Positions 54,639 through 64,000 of a stretch of 64,000 bases of DNA are shown in pieces. Position 1 is the first letter of the stretch; each line of letters begins with the position of its first letter. The stretch spans positions 31,204,243-31,268,242 of the forward strand of contig CM019219.1 of assembly GCA_009741485.1 (NCBI GenBank), read 5' to 3'. The notes beneath the pieces are model-generated. The model was given only the letters and a program-made list of their open reading frames with translations, made no database searches and was not told the origin of the DNA. Origin of the DNA: Malurus cyaneus samueli (Eukaryota > Chordata > Aves > Passeriformes > Maluridae). Made by a program: the position numbers and the translations under genes.

Positions 54639-54915
54639 TCTAGCATCCATACACGCCTCAGGTGAGTGATCTCTTGTCACAACTTAGAGCACACCCCATG
54701 ACCATGCATGAGGAGGGCGTTTATATTTTATAAATTATTTCTTCCAGCCTCCACCAGGCCTCAGCAGACACATCACTGCTAGGTATGGAATTCTAATCAG
54801 CAAAGTTACAGACAAGGTCTTCTTGTTGACACTGAAGCTATTTTTCTGGTCTATTCCTGTGTGTGGCAGCTCCTCGGTAGGAACGACACAGCTGTCTCAC
54901 CACCATCCTCAGGAC

Positions 54916-54947
54916 TTAGTTCTTCTGGTAGTAGAACCATTTGTCAA
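54916..54947 (-). CDS. PPA1: PPA1 terminal coding exon
   Basis: The acceptor is CCATGCAG and the stop TAA is at 54916-54918. Eleven codons including stop end DKWFYYQKN. Confidence 0.94.
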
Positions 54948-57900
54948 CTGCATGGGGCAGAAGAAAGGAGAGGGTTAGTCCCCTGTGAGCCACCCAGTTA
55001 TGAATCAGTTACATGGCACTGTGTGTATGACCTCCAGCTCAGGGGATTCCTCTGCTTCTGGCAACAGCTCCACAGCACAGCAAACAGGCTCTGGCACAGC
55101 CCTGTTTACCTGGATCTGTTTTCCCAAAGAAGCCACCCTCGCTCGGGCTGCCAGGAGGGGCATCCATGGCTTGGTGCAGGCAAGGAGAGCAAGTCAGGCT
55201 TCTCTCTGACTCGGGGAGGCAAAGCCATTTGACCTCCAGCCCCAACATACATTTCTCCACAGGTTTATTCCCCACGAAGGGATTGGAAGCAGCAGCCTGG
55301 CTCCTCTTTCTGCTCCCAGCACCACCCTCAGCCTGCCCAGGCTACAGCAACCTCCAGGTTCAGTTCAGACCCTCATTTTCATTTTGACAATTCCTCTGAG
55401 GAAGCCCCTGCCCTGCACTGGGAGTTCAGGGTGGGTGCTGACACTCACCTTCGGGTGGGATGGGCTTGGCAGCTTCACACGGTGGTGCCTGAAAGAGAAG
55501 GGCATTATCAGAGACCAGAGGTGTCCTTACACCCTCCACACATCACTTAGGGCTGCACAAGTCTCCTGAGTACCATTTAGGATCTGGTGGCACCTGGTCA
55601 GCTGTGGGGGAGTAACTGAGCTCATGTAACAGAGCTCCTGTCACTCCGGGAGCTGCCTCATTCCAGAGATGCCCAATGTACCTGAGGTGCTCTGCTCCAA
55701 GTGCAGGCTCCAGGGCCATCTGCTGCCCAGCACAAGCAGTTCCACTCCACAGTCTGCACAGGTGCAGGCAGCTGCATTTTTTTAAAATCTACAGCGTTGG
55801 TTTAAAAAATATATGGGAATAGAGGCTCAAAGGACTCTCAGAGAACTCCTCCAAAGAGCTTTGCCTGGTATTTAACAACCAAAGACAGATGTGACTGGTG
55901 ACACATCCTCCATAAAGGCTGTGCTTTCAAAAACCCACTTGAGATCCCTCATTCTGTGCTTTCAAAAACCTACTTGAGATCCCTCATTCTGTGCTTTCAA
56001 AAACCTACTTGGGATCCCTCATTCTGTGCTTTCAAAAACCTAACTGAGATCCCTCATTGGGATACCAGCACTTTACAAAACAACCCAATGTTTTTAAATG
56101 TCTCTCCAAGGCTAGAGAGATTCAGGTTTTTAGTTGTGCTTCCATATAGAGAGGCAAGATTTGTATTTTGATTTTCCTGTCCCTTCCCTCTAATCCCTTC
56201 CAGGTTGCCAACAGCTGTACTTCACCAATCTAGGGAGACACAATTCCTGAGGTTGGATAGGAGAAGTACACCAGGAATGCCATGCTGTTCATTCTGATAT
56301 GAAAAACCCTGAGGAATTAAACTCTCTTTTCTCAAAGGGAGAACTGTACTGTGAAGCTCTCAGAAGGCCAAATATTTACAAGCCTCTCAGAACACCTGAT
56401 AGCCAAGCCATGGCTCAGAAGTTCAGCCCTCCATGCAAAGTCTGTTTGAGATTTCATCTCCTGGATGACTAAGGGCAGGGAGAAACCTCTGGAGGAATGT
56501 CTGCTGCTCCACATCCATCCTGTTTAACCAGAAGCTGGTGTTCAGTCACCCATGTGCCACTCATACTGAGAGAACAGCTCAGCACACAAATTGCACTATT
56601 TTGCCCGATAAAAACACTGATTTGGCCACTCCAGCTGGTACTTACTGCATTCACAGTAGCTTTTGCACAGTCTTGACTGCAGCAGAAAGGGCTGTCAGAC
56701 ACTGTCAGGTTGGTGCTGGAAGAGATGGGGCACTTGTGAGAAGGTGCAAGCCCAGCCTTCCCCCCCAGGAGCACTGAAGGATGGAATATTAAATTCCATT
56801 AAAGAATGGAATATTAAGGATGGCTGTTTTGGCTCCCAAGCTGAGGGGCAAGGCCTGGGGATACAGCCAGCAGTGAACAGAAAGCACAGGACCACTCAGG
56901 AAGGGAAGTTCCAAGGTTTTTTGTTTAGGGAAGAGGAAGGTGCACATTATCACAAGCATGAACCTACCAGTTGATCTCCCCTCCGTCAGTTTTCTTTGTT
57001 ATTAAAGCTTTCCAGTGTTCGTGGGTGCCTTTGATGACATCCAAAGCAAAATCCTAAAGTTGGAGATGAGAACAAACATCATTTTATGTGGAAGCACCAG
57101 ACTACCTTCTCCAGACTACCAGTTACAAGGAACTGATTTTAGAAAGCTCTGCAAGGGGCTGGAAAAAAGCTTGTTTGATATAGTGCCATTCAGGAAGAGC
57201 AGAAACCCCCAGCACACAACAGCTGAAACAACCAGGATTTTACAGAGAATTGTTTTGCTTTCAAGATGTGAGGATCTGCCAAGATCACCAAGCGAGCTTA
57301 AGGCCAAAAGTGAACACAATCTCGGGCCAGTGCTTTATTATAAAAGCACCTCCACCCTGCTGCTCCTCCCACTCCTCCCACTCCATTTGTCTCCAGCAGC
57401 TTGCTGATCCAGGCCTATCCAGGAGCTCTCTTCCACTCCAACCAAATAACTCAGATCAGCAGGAAGAGACACGCAGCCAACCTGGCCTTGCAAGTATTTA
57501 GAAATGAATTTTTTTCCAGGCACATCAATCTTTTTCCTTAAAAATGAGCAGTATATGCTCAAGCATTAACCTGTCAGCTGGAGAAGGAAACACACTCAGT
57601 TCTTTGTTGGTGTCAACACCAGCACTAAATGTCCTGGTTTGATACCAAACAAAGCCAAAGAAAACATTGCAGAGCATGTGTGAGGTTCTTCATCCTGATT
57701 TTCTGGTTTCCTTGACAGGTTTTGCCCATCCGGAGGGGCAGCAAGATGTTCCAGCCCAACCAACCAAGTGCTGAACTACAGCCAAAGGGAAAAAATCCTT
57801 TGTGACCTCCACTTTCTTTACAGGGATTTTAGAAGAACTCTCTTCCTCTGCACAAGCTCTGGAGCTCTGGGAGTTGAGTCACCTCACCAAACCCCTCACA

Positions 57901-60900
57901 GCACTCCAGGAAGGGCAGGAGGGATGACACTGAAGCAGGATTTCACCTGCTCAGGAGCAGGAATTTATCTGATCCAACCCAGAGAAGAAGCAGAGGAACA
58001 GCACTGCCAAGGCAGAGCCTTACTCACAGGGTGTGAGGGAACACTTCATGCCTGAAGGAAGAAGTGTTTAAACTCCTGACTTAAGTTTAACTTGCACCAG
58101 GCTGCAATGGAGCAAAGCCAATGGGAAAGGGAGGCAAAGGGCAATGCCAAGCTGCCTTTGCTCAAGAGCTGGAGCATATAAACCAAGTGTTTTCCATCTG
58201 GTCCTGACACGGAAGCTCCCAGCCCTGCAGTGATCCCACGTGAAGGAAATATTCAACAGTGCCAGGGTGATAACCCCAGGCACTTCTTTCTGGTATTCCT
58301 GCACTCACTAGGCTGGAAAAACAGCAGGATGACTGAAGTCAGGTATCAGCAGCCCATAAAAATTCCTTCTCTCAGCAACTCACTGCTGTCTCCACACACC
58401 CTGAGCTCAGTTTTTGGACAATGTGTCTTTGCACGAAGGAACGAATCCTACCTTGCCTTTAAATTCCCCATTAAAAGCAAACTGGTTTTCCGGCTTTCCA
58501 TCAGGTACTTTGTATCTTCTGAACCAGTCCACAGTAGCTTCTAAGTATCCAGGCTTAATCCTTCTGACATCCTCGATGTCTGGCCAGAGACAAGGGGGTT
58601 TGTTACACAAACAGTAACAGAATATCCCAAATCACAGAATTTATGTGGCTCTGTCAGGTTGTTCCGAGCTGTGCCTCTTTCAGCTCTTTCCCAAGCAGCC
58701 TCAGCAACATTTCAAACAGGTTCCCCTGAAGACACAGCAAGCATCTCTTCAGGGAATTAGTGTTTCATCCTGATGGTATATCCTGACCATCCCCAGGAGC
58801 ATGGATGTACTCAAACAGCTTCGATTAGAGGCTTGGGGGACAATCCCTTTCTGTTTGAAATGCCAGGCTGTGCTGAGGACTGGCCACATGTGACAAACAG
58901 CAGTGAAATGTTTTGCTCTAGGATTGCCCTTCCAGCATCTCATCTGATTAATACCATCACACAGAAGGAGCAAGCGCTGTCCCCATCCCCTGCAGGCTTT
59001 TATGGGAGAAAGGGAAGCCCTAACCCTGCTCCTCCCTCCTGTAACTCACCATTATAGCTATCTGCTTCTGGGTCCTCAACATTGATGGCAATAATCTTCC
59101 AGTCTGTCTCTCCCTCATCAATCAGAGCCAGTGTGCCCAGCACCTTCACTTTGATGACTTCTCCCCGAGAGCAGACCTGCAAGGACAAAATCCTTGCTGT
59201 CCATCCTGCTGCATCCAAGGAATGCACGCCAGGAGCTCAGCGAGCAGCCAGGTACCACAAAATGAGCTCTCAGGGTCAGCAGCTCATCAGCCCTGCCTCC
59301 TCTCAGCAACAATCTCCAGACCCAGCAGAGGGAAACATCACATTGTTAAGGCAGAGGAGGGAGGAAATGAATAATGCCTCTGAGTAATTGACTTTGGAGA
59401 CCTTAATTACATGTTTCAGGAGGCATTTAGGATGCGTTACCTTGCTTCCAATTTCGCACACATCGATCGGATCGTTATCTCCACAGCAGCCAGTGTTTTC
59501 ATCCTTGTGACCTGGGTCTTCCCAAGTCTGAAAGAAAAGCCCGAACCAACAGCAAAATCAACCACACATAAGGGCTTTAAAGAGATAGCAAAAAGCAGGT
59601 AAATTTTGGGCATGGAGTTGCCTGGAATATACAGAGGATTGCCCACTTCACACCTGCTTCCAGGTCTGGTGTTTGGGCTACCGCTGCCCTTGTGCCTGGG
59701 AAGTTTGAATCCAAGTTAAAAGGTTTCATTTTCCAAAGGGTAAGCAGCTCCCTCATACCCACGAATTTCCTTTCAACAACTTTCTGGACTTCCTCCTCCA
59801 TCCCACAGCTGCATAAAGGCGAAGTTCACATCGCTCATTGATTTGGCTGCCTGCCTGTTCCTTTCCCTATTATTCCTGAGCAGAAATTTCCTGAACTCCA
59901 GACACCAGCCCAGCAGAGATGGGAGATAAGTAGGGTGTATTGTTTCCTTTTAATTAAACAATTAAAGACACTGTTAACCTTAGAGAAGTGATAAGAATGT
60001 GGAGTCCCACCATGCTCCCCAGTGCATCTCACCCACAGTTGTGAAGAGCACAACTCTAGAAGCCAACTGACTCTAAAACCAAGAGCTGTTTAAAAGAGGA
60101 GTAAAAAGAACTCTGTGCCCACTTGCATCATAAGGAACATGCACCCCTGAGGTGGTTGAGATATAAAAAGCAGGAATGTTATTCCCAAATCTCTGCATGC
60201 CAGGACAAGACCAATATAGTCAAGACCTTGTGATGGATGCAGAGTGCTCAGGAAGGTGTTTTGACACCTGGGTGGTGCTCTAGGGCTGCTCACAAACACT
60301 GTCACATTTCTCTACCAGGAAGTGTTAAGCTCTTGATGCATAAACACCTTTGATCCAACACGTGACAGAGCAAAGGCTTCAAAAGACAATTCTGCACAAA
60401 GGAACAGGCTCCAGAATCCATTCAAGCGGGAAACAGCTCAGCTTTGAGGCCCTGTGTAAAGCCATGTGGGGAAAACACTTGACATGTGCTACTATCAAGA
60501 TTAGAATTCCTAAATTCAGTGTGTTTGGCTGTGATCTGTCACTGACAGCTTATTTCTGTGAAGGAAACTCCAGCCTCAGAGAACATCAGAGGCAAACAGC
60601 CTTGTTTAGAGTCCCTCTTTATCTAGCAGTCCCCAGCCAGTAAAGAGAATGTGGCCAGATGTCACTATCACAGACCCACTCTGACAGCTGTTTCTGGGAA
60701 AGCACATCTGGGCAGTGGTGAGCATTGGCAAGAAGTCTTCCATAAAGATTCAGCCTCAAACCTGTACCCTTAGGATCAACCTTTATGCCCAGCAGGAACT
60801 GAGGGCACTGAATTGCCGGATGCACGGTGACAGGTCCCTTCAGCCACAGGGAAGGACCTGCCAGCTCCTGCCCAGCCACCCCCGAGCAGCAGCAGCAGCA

Positions 60901-61708
60901 GGATGCTCCCCTGTGCATCCTCAGGGAGTGTTTTTACAACATCACACAGAAACCTAACTCTTGGGATTTCTGCTTAAAAACATGCCTGTTCTCCTGACAG
61001 GTTCTCTCCCTCAGCAGGATTATAGATCCAGCTGCTAACAGCACGCTCCAGATCAGACTTTGCACTGATTTTTGCTCATTAATAAAAATCCCAGCCCAGG
61101 CACCCTCCCTCCTCCCCAGCAGGATGGATGAGCCTCCAGGAGAAAGCACAGTACCTGTGGGATGGCGCCGTAATTCCAGATGTAGCCCTTGTGGGGAAAC
61201 ACATTTGCCACGAAGCGCAGTTTCCCTTTCTTCACGTCTTGCTTAATCGGGTTTAAGGGTTCCTTTGTTGAAATCTAATGGAAAAGTTACATAAATCCCA
61301 CTGCTTTACTCTCTATGAAAAAAAAGGGTGATTTTTAAAAATGGAATTGACAAGCCAAGAGACCAGGAGATGATGTTGATGCCAGCAGCAGATACTGAAC
61401 AGCTCTGGTTGCACTGCCATCCCCTGGGATGTGGCTTGGAATCACATGGGGTTAAGATTCATAAAATATTGCTTTAATCAGCCACAGCAGAACACCAAGG
61501 CATTCCAGCTTCTGCAGTCTCAGACTCCACACCAGACCTGCAGCATTAAGCAAGTACTGGCAGGAGAAGTCCAGAAACCACCCCGATTCCAGAGGTGGAA
61601 TTGAGGAGGAATCAGCAGAGCCAAGGATTAAGAGTGGAACTGTCATGTAGTTACCTCCATTTTAGCATTTGTCCATCGAGGCACCTCCACGACCATGTTG
61701 AACACATT
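54916..61708 (-). CDS. PPA1: PPA1, soluble inorganic pyrophosphatase (5' end outside window)
   Basis: Nine minus-strand exons join in phase into 247 residues plus stop: 61655-61708, 61155-61274, 59441-59527, 59050-59176, 58452-58579, 56968-57053, 56646-56715, 55449-55488, 54916-54947. The metal-binding signature DNDPIDV of family I pyrophosphatases is present, as are [20 protein letters not shown] and [19 protein letters not shown]. The C-terminus is [10 protein letters not shown]. Known of the family: a cytosolic Mg-dependent homodimer hydrolysing pyrophosphate to phosphate, pulling biosynthetic reactions forward. The human protein is 289 residues, so about 42 N-terminal residues lie beyond base 64000. 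Every phase and splice site checks. Confidence 0.97.
55449..55488 (-). CDS. PPA1: PPA1 coding exon (variable C-terminal linker)
   Basis: 40 bases between CTTTCAG and GTGAGT. It encodes [13 protein letters not shown], a divergent linker shorter than the matching human stretch as I recall it. Confidence 0.9.
55919..56062. repeat. 35-bp tandem repeat, four units, in PPA1 intron
   Basis: Units of TGCTTTCAAAAACCTACTTG followed by AGATCCCTCATTCTG repeat four times with few differences (CCACTTG, CTACTTGG and CTAACTG variants). Confidence 0.93.
56646..56715 (-). CDS. PPA1: PPA1 coding exon
   Basis: 70 bases. It reads [20 protein letters not shown], then VNA. It is bounded by CTCTTCCAG and GTAAGT. 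Confidence 0.94.
56968..57053 (-). CDS. PPA1: PPA1 coding exon
   Basis: 86 bases. It reads [20 protein letters not shown], then KTDGGEIN, with 2 bases left over. It is bounded by an acceptor ending TTTAG and the donor GTAGGT. Confidence 0.95.
57054..58451 (-). other. PPA1: PPA1 intron
   Basis: A 1.4 kb intron between in-phase PPA1 exons. No repeat or second gene was recognised. Confidence 0.7.
58452..58579 (-). CDS. PPA1: PPA1 coding exon
   Basis: 128 bases. It reads [20 protein letters not shown], then [20 protein letters not shown], a conserved active-site-proximal region. Confidence 0.97.
59050..59176 (-). CDS. PPA1: PPA1 coding exon
   Basis: 127 bases. It reads [20 protein letters not shown], then [20 protein letters not shown]. 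The DEGETDWK block is conserved in family I enzymes. Confidence 0.97.
59441..59527 (-). CDS. PPA1: PPA1 coding exon with catalytic signature
   Basis: 29 codons in phase 0. It reads [20 protein letters not shown], then [16 protein letters not shown] is the family I metal-binding signature. Confidence 0.98.
59528..61154 (-). other. PPA1: PPA1 intron
   Basis: A 1.6 kb intron with a short CAG run (about 60888-60900). No gene was seen. Confidence 0.7.
61155..61274 (-). CDS. PPA1: PPA1 coding exon
   Basis: 40 codons in phase 0. It reads [20 protein letters not shown], then [20 protein letters not shown], with the conserved Lys and Tyr residues of the pyrophosphatase core. Confidence 0.98.
61655..61708 (-). 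CDS. PPA1: PPA1 coding exon, most 5' in window
   Basis: 18 codons in phase 0. It reads [18 protein letters not shown]. It is bounded by TTCTTCAG and GTAACT. The preceding exons are off the right edge. Confidence 0.96.
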
Positions 61709-64000
61709 CTGAAGAAATTAAAAGAGCAGTGAGTGAAAAGAAATCTTTGAGCTCTGAAGCACACACAAATAAGCACAAAACACAGCCAGTTCACCTGAAA
61801 CGGTCATTTTTTTCTGGTTTTCCCTGTGCCAATTTTAATAGAGCTGATAAATGTCCTGTAACGCAGTCAGTCACATGTCTTCACTCCAAGCTGAATCCCA
61901 CAAAAGACCCCAAAGGCCAGATTGAGGTTTCCAGACATTCTCCATCAGTTGCTACCTACAAACATCCATTCCCCCATGTTCCTAAGCTACAGGAACAGGT
62001 TAAATCAATGGAAAACAGCTGCATAGAGACTATCCTGGATGTAACAAAATGAGGCTTGGGGCATATTTGTTAATATATCCAGAAAAAGCCATTCTGGCCA
62101 TTCAGAAAAGACAACACTAACAGGACAAGCCATTTATTTAAAAATGTGGGTATCTGTGGACTGCCCTGAATGAGCGAGAACATCAATCCCAAATATTCTA
62201 GTTATGATATAGGGAGGGATGCCCTTTCACCAAGCTGACACTCCTCCAAAGGCAGACCTTGCCAGTGGTATGGTGTGAGGATAAAAATGTGGGGGAGGAA
62301 TACAGCACTACATCTCAGAATCTCGTTTACAGGTGACACCTGAAAACATCTGCTGTTGATCCACCTGGGCTGAAAGCTCAGTGCCAGCCTCCTCTCCAAA
62401 CAAGCTTTTCCATGCTTGAACCTTAACATCTGCTGTTTGAAGAGATTACGGTTTTTTAACAAAAAGTCAGACCTTGCTCCCTGGCCTGGGCAAGGTTTCT
62501 AATCCCCACCTTAAGCAGCATTAGCATGGCAAAGTCCCTCGAACCTGTATTGCACCATAATTGGATTGATATTGTGCAACAGCGCTGTTACATCACTGAC
62601 TTTGCCCACACCCTTCCCTGGCAAAGCTTTATTACACCCCCTTAATGGCAGGGGGTCACTGCTCATTTGCATTTTATGCGTAGCAAGGTGTATAACTATT
62701 TTTATTCCTAACTCGAGGAAAGGAGTGAGGCAACTGGAACAGGCTGGGCTGGGTGCTTTGCAGGCTTTGCAGGCAGGGAAAGATGACTTGGGGCTGCATC
62801 TTTGTCAGAACTGAAGCTTCCCCGAGGTCCAGCCTGGCCTAAGACACACAGGGAGCAGCCCAAGGTCATCCCTTCGCAATGACACAGGTCCAGATCAGGT
62901 CAACACAGCCCAGCCTGAGACTGAAAAAAACCCACCCTGCAATCCTCTCAGCGTCTTAGGAGTCCGAGGATAAGGATCAAGGAGCCCAGACAGAGTGAGA
63001 CAACCTTTTGCTCCAAGCTGGGCTCTGTCAGGTGGCTGGCAGCCCACCTGCTAAGGGATGACTAAAACCTCAGTGCTGAGGCACTCCAGCCACAGAGAGA
63101 GTCCCATGGGAGCAGCACTATTGTGTAACTTCAGGGGCTGTGACCTTCAGCTGTTGTGACTTTTATCTCTGAATGTCTGGGCACAGAGGTGCCAGCAGCA
63201 GTGCTGCGTGCCTAAGGGCACACCAGTAGCCCAGCTTCCCCTGTTAAGCATTACCAGTTCAAGGAAATCCTCCTCACCCCTGTGCTCACTCCCCTGCTCC
63301 TTCCTCCCCTGTCTGCAAAGTGTGGCTTTACCTGGATTTTCCTTGTCTGGGTTACCAGCCCTGGGAACAGCTTCCCTACTGGGCTACAGGAACTGCTTCA
63401 CCACTGCCCTTGATAACTACAGCCCATCTTTTCCCTTCTGAGAAGACAAAAGCCTCTTCAGACTTCCCAGAATGAATTCTGACACCTGCACCTCAGGTAG
63501 CTCCATCACCTCCACCTCAGTACCTCCATCAGCTGCTTTGTAGAGGTTTATCTCCCAAATCTGCATATTCTTTTCCTTTCCCAGAACCCACCTCCGAATT
63601 TTACCTCTCTCTAACAAGTATGAGTTGGTCCACTCCATTTCTTGAGCTGCACAGCTTTTTAGTACATGTCAGAGAAAGAAACAAGCTGCAGCAGTAAAGG
63701 ACACAGTCAGAGAGCCTGAGGTAGCGCTGAAAAAGCATTAAATGAAAACTGAAACACAACCATTTTGATTTCCTGAAGCTGAGGCATTTTTGACTCAGAA
63801 CAGCCTCATTTGACTAATCACTGGCTGCCAGAAGGATGTGAAAGCCCTGCAGTGCTGCAAGAGGCAGGTTTGGTGAGGCCAGAGCTCCCAGGAGGTGCTA
63901 CAGCAGGAATTTAACATCCTCACCCTCTGTTCGGTGTTGGGTTATACTGCAGGCATAAAGTGGCTGTACTGCAGTCAAAATCCAAGCCTGAAATATCATG
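61709..64000 (-). other. PPA1: PPA1 intron running off the window edge
   Basis: I looked on the - strand for the conserved FHDIPIYAD exon and did not find it, so this 2.3 kb is read as intron. No CR1, tRNA or other gene was recognised. Confidence 0.6.

Noticed and set aside
61709..64000. The remaining N-terminal PPA1 exons
   Set aside because: The conserved FHDIPIYAD-type string is absent on the - strand; the exons must lie beyond the window.
1..64000. tRNA, rRNA or microRNA genes
   Set aside because: I recognised no tRNA B-box context or rRNA sequence, and cannot support a microRNA hairpin by eye.

Overview
This is a stretch of vertebrate, almost certainly bird, nuclear genome. Genes are split into short exons with GT/AG introns. 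The interspersed repeats are CR1 LINE tails, ending in the ATTCTATG-type octamer typical of avian CR1. Every protein recognised is closest to vertebrate orthologues. A songbird is plausible but not provable from the sequence alone.

Layout, left to right. (1) 393-23406, + strand: the 3' half of ASCC1, with five coding exons carrying the 2H-phosphoesterase part of the protein; the KH-domain exons lie left of the window. (2) 23407-42272: a mis-assembled interval. It holds a CpG-rich block of unknown origin, a first partial copy of SPOCK2 sequence, a run of exactly 25 N, a low-accuracy second copy of 12.5-25.3 kb, and a purine-rich minisatellite. (3) 42273-45355, + strand: SPOCK2 (testican-2), with nine clean coding exons plus a candidate 9-nt microexon; the first exons were not found. 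(4) 46527-48267, - strand: TYSND1, the peroxisomal processing protease. Its catalytic triad and C-terminal SKL are readable, but there are five apparent frame breaks. (5) 50316-53753, - strand: complete SAR1A (198 residues, COPII GTPase), with a CpG-island promoter. (6) 54916-61708, - strand: PPA1, cytosolic inorganic pyrophosphatase, with nine coding exons; the first about 42 residues lie beyond the right edge.

The genes are unrelated housekeeping or extracellular-matrix genes and do not form a pathway or operon. ASCC1 and SPOCK2 are co-oriented. SPOCK2 and TYSND1 converge with their stop codons about 1.2 kb apart. TYSND1, SAR1A and PPA1 form a tightly packed minus-strand tandem.

The most important observation concerns data integrity. 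29429-41345 is a near copy of 12521-25297 that differs mainly by single-base deletions. 28637-29403 repeats 41930-42697. The two duplications flank a 25-N gap, which is the pattern left by long-read gap filling when two extensions overlap without being merged. I find no convincing undescribed biological system. The best biological leads are the SPOCK2 microexon, a changed SPOCK2 glycosaminoglycan-attachment motif, the triple CCAAT promoter of TYSND1, the state of TYSND1, and three gene-associated minisatellites.
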